A stretch of 64,000 nucleotides of DNA from Craspedostauros australis (Eukaryota > Bacillariophyta > Bacillariophyceae > Mastogloiales > Achnanthaceae): the NCBI GenBank assembly GCA_026770025.1, contig JAMXDE010000015.1:1488001-1552000 (forward strand), read 5' to 3'. A model generated the notes under the pieces. It saw only the letters and a list, made by a program, of their open reading frames with translations, had not been told where the DNA came from and did not search any database. Both the position numbers and the translations under genes were made by a program. Below are positions 28,480 through 38,651 of this stretch, piece after piece. Numbering within the stretch: the stretch's first letter is position 1; the number at the start of each line of letters is the position of its first letter.

Positions 28480-29259
28480 TCACTTGTCAACAACGTTGTA
28501 CTTCGCGAAGAGGTTCTCGAGCTTCGTCATGGCCTTGAACTCCAGGTTGTTTCCCGATGGATCCTTGAAGAACATCGTCCACTGCTCACCCGGCATCCCT
28601 TGGAAGCGCAGGTGCGGCTCGATGATGAATTCGATGCCGGCCTGCTTCAGTCGATCCGCCAGATCGTGGAACTGTTCCACGGTCAGCGCCAATCCGGTAT
28701 GAGGCACGGGGACCTCGTCACCATCGACCGGGTTGTAGTAGTCCTTGCACCTGTAGTCGCTGCCGACCCAGTGCGCCACAATCTGATGCCCGTGCAGGCT
28801 GTAATCCTGCCACTTCTCCGAGCTGCGGCCCTCGACGCATCCCAGAACGTTGCCGTAGAAGTCCTTGGCGAGGTCCAGATCGTGGACGGGAAATGCGTAG
28901 TGGAATGGCGATCCGGGGGCAGGCGATGCCAAGGTTTCGTACTGCTGCTGTCCTTCTGCCGTTGCGGGTTCATCGCCTCCACCTCGTGTGGAAAGGAGGG
29001 CCTTCTGAAGCGACCACGCTGAGGAAGACGACGTCGACCTGCTAGCTGTCGCTGTTTGTTTCGCTAGCAGAAGTTGGGCGTGCGTGAAAAGACCGCGTGT
29101 GAAGGATGCGGCCGCTGCTGAGGATGCCAATGATGATGACTGCGTTGAGTCATTGATGGCAGCAGCAAGCCCAGGAATCGAACCGGCAGTGGATCCAACC
29201 GTCGCGGACACGACAGTGAATGGAGCCAGAGTGGCAAACACTGGTGCGATGCGCATCAT
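28480..29259 (-). CDS. Glyoxalase/VOC-fold protein with an N-terminal targeting sequence
   Basis: The predicted protein has 259 residues. ATG 29259 is chosen because it starts a hydrophobic signal-like segment (MMRIAPVFATLAPFTVVSA); in-frame sequence further upstream looks like leader. Residues ~125-255 form a VOC domain: FHYAFPVHDLDLAKDFYGNV, a YSLHGHQIVAHWVG strand, HTGLALTVEQFHDLADRLKQ and WTMFFKDPSGNNLEFK. These carry the usual metal-site His and Glu positions (HYAF, HTGL, LEFK). The Ala/Ser-rich stretch between signal and domain could be a plastid transit part. VOC proteins include glyoxalase I, dioxygenases and resistance proteins, so the reaction is not certain. A broken relative lies at 34171-34612, and both are next to LRR genes or remnants. 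Confidence 0.8.
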   Translation of the reverse strand: MMRIAPVFATLAPFTVVSATVGSTAGSIPGLAAAINDSTQSSSLASSAAAASFTRGLFTHAQLLLAKQTATASRSTSSSSAWSLQKALLSTRGGGDEPATAEGQQQYETLASPAPGSPFHYAFPVHDLDLAKDFYGNVLGCVEGRSSEKWQDYSLHGHQIVAHWVGSDYRCKDYYNPVDGDEVPVPHTGLALTVEQFHDLADRLKQAGIEFIIEPHLRFQGMPGEQWTMFFKDPSGNNLEFKAMTKLENLFAKYNVVDK

Positions 29260-29593
29260 GTTGTTGGTCGATGACAAGAGAGAGAGAGAGAGAGGAATCA
29301 GGATAAATCGAGATGAATCTGCGTGATACAGTTGATGAACCAGAGGTGATCCACACAAGAGAGAGGTTGCATGGTGCTGCTGGATGGATGATACACAGTG
29401 ATGGTACCAGTGATGGCCCCGAAGTGGCTGATCACCTTGTCGGCGTTCGCGTTGTGCAGAATGACGTCATCTTGAACATGGTGATTGGCACCGGATGGTG
29501 GACAGCCTTTTCTGGTAGTTGCCGAGCCCCTCGACTCCACGAGACTCATCTTTTCGCAGAGCACTCACCCTCATGACCAACAGATCAATCCAT

Positions 29594-29639
<46 letters not shown>

Positions 29640-29840
29640 CGGCCAACAGAAGACAACGCACGAGGATGAGCGAAGGAGAGAACTCACAAGCATCTCGTAC
29701 TTGTGCTCGTGTCATACGCACAGTCTTGTACATAGAGTAATCCACAACTCTTCATTGCGACGCTCTGCCATTACTTAGACTCTCCACCGTCTGAATCATA
29801 CGTACAATTACCATACCACAATGCAAGCTACTCGCAGTAC
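29260..29840. other. Spacer upstream of the glyoxalase gene, with microsatellites
   Basis: No gene is seen. A GA run at about 29278-29294 lies in the glyoxalase 5' leader, and a TTG run follows at 29594-29639. Confidence 0.5.
29594..29639. repeat. (TTG)15 microsatellite
   Basis: About fifteen uninterrupted TTG units, 335 bases upstream of the glyoxalase start on the opposite strand. Confidence 0.9.
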
Positions 29841-30400
29841 GAATCACGATCGAACAACAGCCACCGGAGTCGCCACAGTCGCCTTCCAGGATCGGCACCG
29901 GTGATGAGCGCCAAGATGCCACCAGTACTACGAGACTGATGACGGTGCCAGTGGGGACTCTGATCGGAATCGGATTTGCTGCGGACACAGCCTCGCAGTC
30001 CCCGGTGCCTAACGGCGACGGCGATGGTGCTGGCCATCCATCGTCGCGTCATTTGCTGCCACCGCATCACTCCACCGACCATCAACCAGATGCTTCTGAT
30101 GTGAACCGCCAGCAAAGTTGGTGTATCATGAATCCATCGAAACCCATCAGCCCAAGGAAAGAGCAATGCTGGATGAAGACATTCTCTGGACCATGGCTCC
30201 GGAAGACTCTTCGCAGGCCACCCACGAACTGGAAGATAGAGATGGCGAGATTCCTCTTGCAGACCAAAGGGCAGAGTCTTCGCTCAGGTCGGTGGATAGA
30301 TCCACACCGGACAAGCCTCCCACGCACCACCCGAGGATGAGGCCCATCGTGCCTCCCAGAAGTCCAGGTTGCCGTGCGCGGAGTATTAGTACGCACCGAC
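29841..30400 (+). pseudogene. N-terminal remnant of an LRR membrane-protein gene
   Basis: From about 29850 the translation EQQPPESPQSPSRIGTGDER followed by QDATSTTRLMTVPVGTLIGIG matches the head of the LRR protein at 31391 (DEQPPAPAPSPSEPAQEP and VTVGTPIGTG). The position of its ATG reads ACG. Further on, EDSSQATHELEDRDGE resembles ADESSQPAHGQIDERR. No transmembrane, LRR or Cys-rich tail follows before the next gene, so only the head survives. Confidence 0.65.
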
Positions 30401-31390
30401 TGCCGAGACTAGTCCATCCCAAGACAGACACCAAACGGGGTCATCTCCAACTTCCAGCCCTCGAATCTTCTTGGCCCGAGGATGCATTTCACGGCGCCAA
30501 ACACACCACAGTACTGATGGATGCGCTGACGTACGGGAGCCAATGCAGCGAGATGGGATGACTCATGCGCAGTCCTCTTAGAGTAGTCCGGAACATGTGG
30601 AGGTAGATAATCCATGAGTGGAACACATTGATGGGAAGCATCGTGACACTTGATTCGTTCTCCACCAGTTTGTCCAAGCGCAAACAGTGCGGCGAGCGAA
30701 GAATCTGATGCCTGGAAGCCTTCATGGATGCCTGACTGATTGACTCGGTGCGTCACACGATGGAACCATCACACATGACCAACACTGATTGAGAGTTGCT
30801 CCACACGCACTACACGCAGTCCGCGGAAGATTGTGACAAAAAGACGCACGCGCCAGTCACGACTAGACATCATTTTTCGTGACGAACAACGTCATCCATT
30901 GACATTTCCTCTTCGTTGACTGGAGAGATGTTCGCGTTCTTTCGATGTCTTGCTTGTTCTTTGTGCTCGCCTCGGCTCCGAATGCCACGCGGAAGTCCAT
31001 GATTCGTCAACGAAAGCGGCTATGCCAGCGCGGTGGTTTTGGAGTTCCTTGGCAGAGTTTTTAGCCTCTTTCAGTCACAAAAGACACCGGCGCGCCAACA
31101 AAATAGGTCCAAACCGCCCTTGCTCGTAATCATCAGCCACGTCCGCCACATCCCTCCCGCAAACCTGCGCTGGGACGCACGAGCACCCTCGTCGCCATCA
31201 GCCAGCGGCTTTGTGGAGAGAACGGAGCGAGGGGATCACGCAGAAGCAACGAAGACGACAAAGCGACCACACACGAGCCACAAAAGAGACGAAGGAAGAG
31301 CCAGACAAGGATCACCCCGCCTCTTTTTCCCCAAGCTCCAGCCAGGTGGACACACATCTTCCTGTCTCTGCCATTGCAACCACGCGCATC
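30401..31390. other. Spacer and 5' region of the first LRR gene
   Basis: About 1 kb without a supported gene. It should contain the promoter and leader of the LRR gene starting at 31391; the last ~180 bases are A/C-rich. Confidence 0.45.
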
Positions 31391-33966
31391 ATGGACGACG
31401 AGCAGCCACCAGCACCAGCACCATCGCCTTCCGAGCCAGCACAAGAGCCGAACCATGATGATGACCGCCAGGGTACTCGTCCTACCGACACGACGACGCC
31501 ATTGCAAGCGCCGGTGAGAGTGACAGTGGGAACTCCGATCGGGACAGGCGTCGAGATGGATAAAGCCAATGATTCATCTGCGAGCGATACAGCAGGTGAG
31601 TTGCGCCCCGCGGCGTCATTCGTTGCGTCTCATTCGTGAAGGTTCTATTTGATGGCATGCCCGTTTCTTGTGTATGGTTTCTCGACAACGACAAATATGG
31701 GTACCCACAAGTTTCATGTACCGCATCCCTTGTGCAACAGGCCCGCAGAATTGACCGATCACCCAGCCATGAGCAATGAAGTGGCACGAAGAGATGCGCA
31801 CCATTCTGTGGAAAGAGCGACCCAGATGGAAGTGGTGCTTAGAATCATCCAAGCAGATGAATCTTCGCAGCCTGCTCACGGCCAGATTGATGAACGGAGA
31901 GCTGCCTGCTTCTCTCAAATCGCACAGAACCCCTTCCTCGCCAACCTACTCATGCAGACAAAGCTACGGGTATTCCTGGCGAGCTTCCGAAGGATCATCC
32001 GAAGAAGCAGCCGCAGCTCCGATCGAACGTCACCTCCCAACAATCCAAGTTGTGCAGTGTGGATCGCACCATCCCTACCGAAACGAGTCCCTCCCAGAAA
32101 GCACATCAATCAAAAGCGTCTCCAACACGCCTACCTCGACTTTATGCCGAGGGTGGCACTCTCCAGAGGACGAGCAGCGGGTCAACGATTGATGGGTCCG
32201 TCATGCCAGCACCTCCACCGTTGAACCGCCATAGCCAACGGGTCACCCTTCCAGGTGCCTTTGAGAGCGGCAGTGGACTGCACGGAGGTGACGGCGGAGC
32301 TGGAGACATCATGCGTGATGACGTAGCGGCAGTCGACAATCCTGACAACCTTGCCAGCGTGCCGACGGTCCCAATCGCGGCGACGTTGGCGGCAACCGAT
32401 GATGAAATCGCCGACCGCGTCAGAGAGGAGATGCAACAACAGTTCGATGAGCGTATGGAACTGGAAATCCAGGAACGGGCGCAGGAACGGGTCTCCGGTG
32501 CTGTGTCAGCCGTCGCCGTCGCGGAAGTACCGACTGATTCTTCTGCGGACATGTTTGACGCGACGATGAAAACAGCATCATCGCTAACGGCGAAAGGGGC
32601 TGAAGGAGGACCATCGGCACAACAATCCAAGCGGATGCTGTACAGCGGACTTGGCGCAGTATGCCTCGTGGCCACCGTGTTGGTCCGTTCACAGGATGAC
32701 TCGTCCAATGCAAGTCCGACGACTGGCTCCCCAACAGCGCCAAATATGGATCTGTATGTGGACAGACTCCTCCCCATCTTGGGCCACACACCGACTTTCA
32801 CAAAGCGTGAAGCATTCGAGGATACTGACACTCCACAGTACAAGGCCATGGAGTGGCTCTCCACTTCCTACGATATCGATGAGGTGCAGTACAACATTCC
32901 CACCGGATTGGTTGCTGGTGACAACTCGACAGAGCTGAGCGTTGGTGATATACTCAACGCGAACGACATCAGCCTCCGGCACTTGATCGAACGGTATGCG
33001 GCAGCGGTGTTCTACTTTGCCACCGAGGGCCCAAACTGGCCATCGACTCAGCTCAATTTCTTGACACAAAACACATCCATTTGTGACTGGAATGACGCAG
33101 ACGAGGCAGGAATCTTCTGCAACGAGACAGATGGGACCGTTCAGAGGCTCTTGTTGAACCATTTTGCCCTCGTTGGGACGTACCCGATGGAAACGTATTG
33201 TTTCTACAACATGCAAATTATCTGGGTCGAAGTCAATCCGTTCTTGGAGGGCACCATCTCCACCTTTATCGGGAGCCTGCCAGAATTGCTCGAGTTTGAT
33301 GTCGGAGATACCAAGTTCTCCGGAACTATCCCCTCCGAAATCGGCTACGCTCCGAAGCTTGAACTCCTCTATGTGTATGGCACGGACATCGGCGGTTCCA
33401 TACCGACGGAAATTGGGCAAGTGTCGACGTTGGGACGTATATCGCTGATTGATTCCCAGGTGGGTGGAACACTGCCCGTGGAGATGGCCCAACTGCTGAA
33501 CATGCGGTATCTGCATCTTAGCGAGTCGTTGCTGCAGGGTGCGGTGCCGACGCAGTTTGCCAACATGAAGAAACTTGAAGAGGTGTGGCTCGAGGGTTCC
33601 GACTTGATTGGAAACCTGGATCCCATCTTCTGCCGAAGCGACCAACCTCTGATAGACGAGCTTGACGCTGATTGCAGAGATGATGGAGAAGATGCCGCAC
33701 GAGTGGCATGTTCCTGCTGCACCAACTGCTGCTTTCAAGGAGGAGGGGATTGCATCTCATCTTGGGAGTCCAGGCCTGATCCATGTCACTATGGAGAATG
33801 CGTTTGGTGTGGCGATTCGAGATTTGCATCATCGTGCGACAAGTGTCTGGAGACGGGCAGCCCTGGCGAGGTGGCAAATGCAACGATGGGCGCGGAGCTG
33901 TGTGGGGCGTCCTGCGCGTGGGACGCGGAGATGGAGACGTGCGGGCCAAGGACGGACTTTGAATGA
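31391..33966 (+). CDS. LRR type II membrane-protein gene with damaged 5' part and short membrane segment
   Basis: The head starts at ATG 31391 (MDDEQPPAPAPSPSEP). A GCAG/GTGAGT donor at 31592 and an AG at 31748 suggest a 157-base intron after which the frame continues (ELTDHPAMSN). Near 31890-31920 the homologous reading moves to another frame, and from ~31894 it is open to the stop at 33966. So either there is a frameshift or translation begins later, for example at ATG 32203 (MPAPPPL). The rest follows the family plan: EIQERAQERV coil, hydrophobic segment SGLGAVCLVATVLV, domain start YVDRLLPILGHTPTFTK, the VERYAAAVFYFATEGPNW block, LRR units (FSGTIPSEIGYAPKLELLYV, IGGSIPTEIGQVSTLGRISL) and a Cys-rich tail (CSCCTNCC, DPCHYGECVW). 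The membrane segment is ~8 residues shorter than in the gene at 35177 and the PT-rich linker is nearly gone. It may be decaying or may make a different product. Confidence 0.7.
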
Positions 33967-34170
33967 TCATCGGTTGCACCAAGGAGAAAAGCATTCTAGT
34001 TCGTAGAATACTTTTGCATGAGATGAGTATCGTCCGAGAGCATCCTTCGATTAGTTGTTTTCCATCATTGCCGCCTGCCGTCTACCACGTGCCCAAGGCC
34101 ATGCAGTCCAGCAAGTACAGAGCCGAGGCGCGATCCAGATCCAGGAGGTCCGTCCTGTCATTCCTCCAGA

Positions 34171-34612
34171 CTAGCTCGTACTGTTGGATAGATCCCCAAA
34201 GAACATCGTCTGTTGCGCCGCCCCCGGCACGACGATGACTCCGAGACTCCTCTCCGTCTCATACACAGAACTGCTCTGTGGTTGGTACCCCTGCAGTGCG
34301 AGGCATCGGAGGTTCGTCAACGGAACCGACCAGGCTATGGTCCTTGACGCATCCCATCCCATCACGTTGGCATAGAACTCTGCAGCAAGCTCCAGATCGT
34401 GGACGTGGATGGAATGTGTATGGACAAGCGGCGACTCGGCAGAAGGCAATGCCAAGACGGTGCGAGACTCCGTCGTCGTCAGTGTCGCTGCGGGTGAATG
34501 GGCGGCATTTGTTGAGAAAGGTTGCAGGACGCTTTGGAGCGGTCGTGACTCGCGGAGGGGATGGCGCGGCCTTTGCAGCCGTCGCTGTTTGTGTCGCCTG
34601 GCGAGGAGTTAT
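34171..34612 (-). pseudogene. Glyoxalase/VOC gene remnant
   Basis: On the minus strand one frame reads LQSVLQPFSTNAA ... LALPSAESPLVHTHSIHVHD followed by LELAAEFYANVMGWD, matching LQKALLSTRGG ... SPFHYAFPVHDLDLAKDFYG of the gene at 28480. It then jumps from a short divergent middle to TMFFGDLSNS, the counterpart of TMFFKDPSGN, so about 60 residues including the second metal-binding half are missing. No good start codon or signal peptide remains. Confidence 0.75.
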
Positions 34613-35176
34613 GGTGCGACGAAGATAGTAGTCGTATGATGAGAGAGCGCGGTGTGTTGTGGTGTGGTGTGGTGTGGTACGATCTACCAATCCGGACGTG
34701 TGAATCTGCGCGGCCTATCTGCCGCCAAGGCCTCAGATGCGGAGGTCAACCAGGAAAGATTGGATGATGTTGACGATGATACCGATCTTGCGCTGGTCGC
34801 GGGGGTGGAAGGAGGAACTCGGTTTGTGTCACGATGGGACACTCGTTGACAAGCAAAATATTCCACGTGGAAATACCCCATTCGCCAATTAGACCTTTGA
34901 ATCGAGATAGGGTGATTTGGCCTGTCCAACTTGCAGATGGAGAATTTTTCGGGGCGAAGCCCAAACAAAACAACCAACAAACCAGTCACGCCCCACCGGT
35001 CATCCACGATGGCGCACCATCAAACCAACAAAGCGGCAAAGCACAAGGGGGCACCAACGCAAAGGCGAAGAAGTGACTATCCCACAACTCTTGCGAGGAC
35101 ACTTGTTCCCAAAGGTCATACCTTGCCATTCCATACCTCACATCGTGCTCCATTGCAGCAGGAAGAAAAGCCCACG

Positions 35177-37759
35177 ATGGACGAAGAGCATCCAAACCTC
35201 ATACCAACATCGCCCACAGGGTCGACGCAGAATGGTGACGGGCGTCATGACGTCAACGATGTGATCGACACATCAGCAACAACGACAATGACGACGATGG
35301 CGACGATGGCGATGGCGGCAGAGCCTCTGACACGAACTGGATCTCCCGGCGGTGCTGCGGAGACTTCTCTTGGTGATCCATCGACGATGGATTCCGATCA
35401 TCAGCAATCTGCCTCCGATGAACAAAATGTATCTGATGTACCAGTATCCGTTGACCCGGAGACCAAGGCATCCACGAAGGAAACGGCGAACGTGGTTGAA
35501 GATGCGGTCAGAACCATCAATCTGGATGACTCTTTGCAAGCCACTCGCATCCTGACTGGTAACGCTACTCGCACGAACCAACTTCAGCCATTGTCATCGC
35601 CATCGTCGTCGTCATTGTCATCTCCGCCTCGGGACAAGCACACTGCTGACAAGCTTCACAAAGAGCAATCAAAGCAGCCGCAGCAGCCACAGCTGAGATC
35701 AAGAACTTCCTCCGAACAGGCCAAGTTAACCGGCAAGGACCACGACGTGCCTGCACAATACAGTTCCTCCAAGAAGGAGGACCAAGCACAGTTGTCTCCA
35801 ACTCGCATCCCTCGAGTTTGGGCGAACGCCGATGAACTTCGAAGCACGAACGGCAGATCCATATGCGACGAATCCACCATGCCAGCACCTCCGTTGTTGG
35901 GTCGCCGCGATCATCACGAATATAGCGTGGCTCGTCCAGGTGCCTTCCAGCGTAGCAGCAGCCTCTCGAGGAGCAACAGTGAAGTCGAAGCCATGATGCG
36001 CGATAATAGGGCTGCGATCACCCATCTTGACGGTCCCATCGTCGCCGAGTTGGCGGCTACCGACGAAGAAATCGCCGGCCGCATCAAGGATCAATTGCAG
36101 AAGCAGTTCGATGAGCGCGTGGAGCTGGAGATCCAAGAACGTATGGAGCAACGGGCTTCCGATGCCGTGGCAGCCGTTGCAGTCCTCGAAGTGCCGACTG
36201 GTGCCGTTGCCAAAAGTATGAACTCGATGGAATCATCCACAACGTCCAGCACGACAGAAAGAGGATCAGCAGCACAGCGGTCGAAGCGAAGAGCGTACTT
36301 CGGCGTTGCTGCCGTCTGCCTAGTCATCATCATCGGTGTTGTGATAGTGGTCCTCGTTCTCGTCGGTTCGCTGGATGAATCGTCCAATTCAAGGTCTGCG
36401 GTCGTGAATCCAACCGATGGACAGGCTGGACTCTCTCCATCATCGCCGACGCAATCACCAACGCGGCCCCCTACTCAGGCGCCCACACAGTTGCCATCAC
36501 AACCGCCCACACAAGCCCCAACATCCACCATGGATGTGTACGTGGATAGACTCCTGCCCATCTTGGGCCACGCGCCAACCTTCACGAAACGCGAAGCGTT
36601 TGAGGATGCGGACACTCCACAGTACAAGGCAATGGAGTGGCTTTCCAGGACGTACGACATTGATCAAGTGCGGTACGACGTCACTGCCGAAGACATCTCC
36701 GGCAGCAACTCGACAGAGTTGAGCGTCGTTGACATCCTTGATGCGAACGATATCGGTCTCCGACACCTGGTCGAGCGCTATGCGGCAGCAGTATTCTACT
36801 TTGCCACCGGCGGTCCCGACTGGCCATCGAACCCGTATGGTTTCTTATCACAAAACAAGTCTATTTGTGGCTGGAACTATGTTGGTAAAAATGGTGATAC
36901 CGGGATCTACTGCAACAGGAATGAAAGCGCTGTGGAAGAGCTCTTGTTCAGCGCATCCAGCCTCGATGGGGCGTTGCCAGATGAGGTGTACTACTTTTCC
37001 AATATGCAGTTCATGTGGCTGGAAGACAATCCTTTTTTGACGGGCACCATCTCGTCATACATTGGAACGCTGTCCGACATGCGGAGCTTCGACATCACCG
37101 CAACTGGTTTCTTTGGAACCATTCCGTCGGAGATTGGGCACCTCAAGGAGCTCTACACGTTCCTCACCTTCGGCACGTCTCTTGGCGGTTCGATACCAAC
37201 CGAGATTGGAAATGCGAAGGCACTGCGATGGTTCTCAGTGTTCGGAACCCAGGTGGGTGGAAGTCTGCCAAGCGAGATGGGTCGGCTCGCGGCCTTGACG
37301 GATCTGGAATTGGGTTTTTCGTTGATCGGCGGCTACGTGCCAAGCCAGCTGGGCAATCTGAAGAACCTCGAATCGATCTGGCTGGAAGACACTAGCTTGA
37401 TTGGCAATCTGGACCCCATCCTCTGCCTGAGCGACCAGGCTGAGCGCTATGCCTTCGACGCCGACTGCGGCAATGACGGCGATACTCCCTCGCCCGTGGC
37501 ATGCTCCTGTTGCACGAGATGCTGCGTTGGTGGAATTGAATGCCGCGATTCTTGGGACTCCAGACCGGACCCGTGCCATTACGGAGAGTGCGTGTGGTGC
37601 GGTGGGTCCAGGTTCGCAGCATCCTGCGACAAGTGCGTCAATCTCGGCAATGTGACGAATGCAACGGCGAGGGAAGAGCTGTGTCAGGCGTCTTGTGCAT
37701 GGGATGCGGGCAGCGCAACATGCGGGGCAAGAACCAATTTCACGGAAGTGGCGAACTAG
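35177..37759 (+). CDS. Leucine-rich-repeat type II membrane protein of diatom type
   Basis: The protein has 860 residues. ATG 35177 is chosen because MDEEHPNLIP lines up with the head of the gene at 31391; an earlier in-frame ATG at 34937 is less likely. The cytosolic ~370 residues are Ser/Thr/Gln-rich with an EIQERMEQRASDAVAA coil. One membrane helix follows (VCLVIIIGVVIVVLVLVGSL, about 377-397), then a PT-rich linker (SPTRPPTQAPTQLPSQPPTQ). The outside domain starts YVDRLLPILGHAPTFTK and has TPQYKAMEWLSRTYDID and VERYAAAVFYFATGGPDW. LRR units follow (FFGTIPSEIGHLKELYTFLT, LGGSIPTEIGNAKALRWFSV, VGGSLPSEMGRLAALTDLEL), then a Cys-rich tail (CSCCTRCC, DPCHYGECVW, SCDKC). No kinase domain is present. 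It is inferred to be a surface binding or adhesion protein. This is the whole member of the local cluster. Confidence 0.85.
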   Translation: MDEEHPNLIPTSPTGSTQNGDGRHDVNDVIDTSATTTMTTMATMAMAAEPLTRTGSPGGAAETSLGDPSTMDSDHQQSASDEQNVSDVPVSVDPETKASTKETANVVEDAVRTINLDDSLQATRILTGNATRTNQLQPLSSPSSSSLSSPPRDKHTADKLHKEQSKQPQQPQLRSRTSSEQAKLTGKDHDVPAQYSSSKKEDQAQLSPTRIPRVWANADELRSTNGRSICDESTMPAPPLLGRRDHHEYSVARPGAFQRSSSLSRSNSEVEAMMRDNRAAITHLDGPIVAELAATDEEIAGRIKDQLQKQFDERVELEIQERMEQRASDAVAAVAVLEVPTGAVAKSMNSMESSTTSSTTERGSAAQRSKRRAYFGVAAVCLVIIIGVVIVVLVLVGSLDESSNSRSAVVNPTDGQAGLSPSSPTQSPTRPPTQAPTQLPSQPPTQAPTSTMDVYVDRLLPILGHAPTFTKREAFEDADTPQYKAMEWLSRTYDIDQVRYDVTAEDISGSNSTELSVVDILDANDIGLRHLVERYAAAVFYFATGGPDWPSNPYGFLSQNKSICGWNYVGKNGDTGIYCNRNESAVEELLFSASSLDGALPDEVYYFSNMQFMWLEDNPFLTGTISSYIGTLSDMRSFDITATGFFGTIPSEIGHLKELYTFLTFGTSLGGSIPTEIGNAKALRWFSVFGTQVGGSLPSEMGRLAALTDLELGFSLIGGYVPSQLGNLKNLESIWLEDTSLIGNLDPILCLSDQAERYAFDADCGNDGDTPSPVACSCCTRCCVGGIECRDSWDSRPDPCHYGECVWCGGSRFAASCDKCVNLGNVTNATAREELCQASCAWDAGSATCGARTNFTEVAN

Positions 37760-38651
37760 TAAGAAGCTGAAAGAGAGAACTCGTAGACTATGTAAGTATA
37801 GTATGCTGGAACAATTACTGCGTGTCCTCTATCGTACACTAGATACCTCCAGAAATTGATAGAGGATGTCTATCTCTTGTGCTTTGCTGCGTCATACTCA
37901 TGACATGTGACCCGTATGGAGGTAGGGCGCAGTCGAGACATCCCTGCAAGCCTTTGATCGGGCGATCTGCTTTGAGTGTGTGCCACAGTGCGAGGGCGGG
38001 CCAAGCTTTGGCTTGGGGACAGCAATAACATTGCATCCCACTCCACTCCACTTCAGTGTATTGTTGCTTCGGATTGATGTCGATGAGTACCAAGGCAGGT
38101 GTTATGGATGCGTATTGTATGCCCCGCACAGAGTGCTCTGCTTGCGGTTGGAGAATGGTGAAAGTTGCTCGTCTCTTGATTTCAATGTTGTAGACTTCTA
38201 TACGGATAGGCAGACAGACGCTCCAACGGTTGCGAAAAAATGAACACGGCAAAGCAATGACTCGGAACAGTCATTGCTGACAATGGCGGTGGTTGTTCTC
38301 CAATTGCGTTCCACACTGACAGCGCTAGTTGGCGTGGAGGCCAACACGTTCCGAGCAGTGACCAAGAAAGCATCCAAAGCTGCGCAAAGCTTCGATTCGC
38401 CCAACCAGCGAAGCTCTTAGATCAGACTGTCCAAAGTACTCAGCATCAAGTGTGTCGTCCCAACACGATCAGACAACGAGTGTTCAGGAACTGTCTCTCT
38501 TCCCCACCAACGCAACCACATTGTATAGTCACAAGACGCTCTCAACAAAGAGTCCTCCATACTACCACGACTATTATACTACTATACTACTATACTAATA
38601 CAGTACGACCTTTGCAATCCCATTACACAATCGCATTAGACAGACGCAACC
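37760..38651. other. Spacer between LRR gene and GOLD-domain gene
   Basis: No gene is seen. Near 38565-38605 there is a TATTATACTACTATACTACTA repeat less than 90 bases before the GOLD-gene ATG, in the position expected for its promoter or leader. Confidence 0.5.

Noticed and set aside
29165-29200. tRNA-like B box (GGTTCGATTCC) on the minus strand
   Set aside because: It lies inside the glyoxalase coding sequence and no matching A box or cloverleaf arms are seen.
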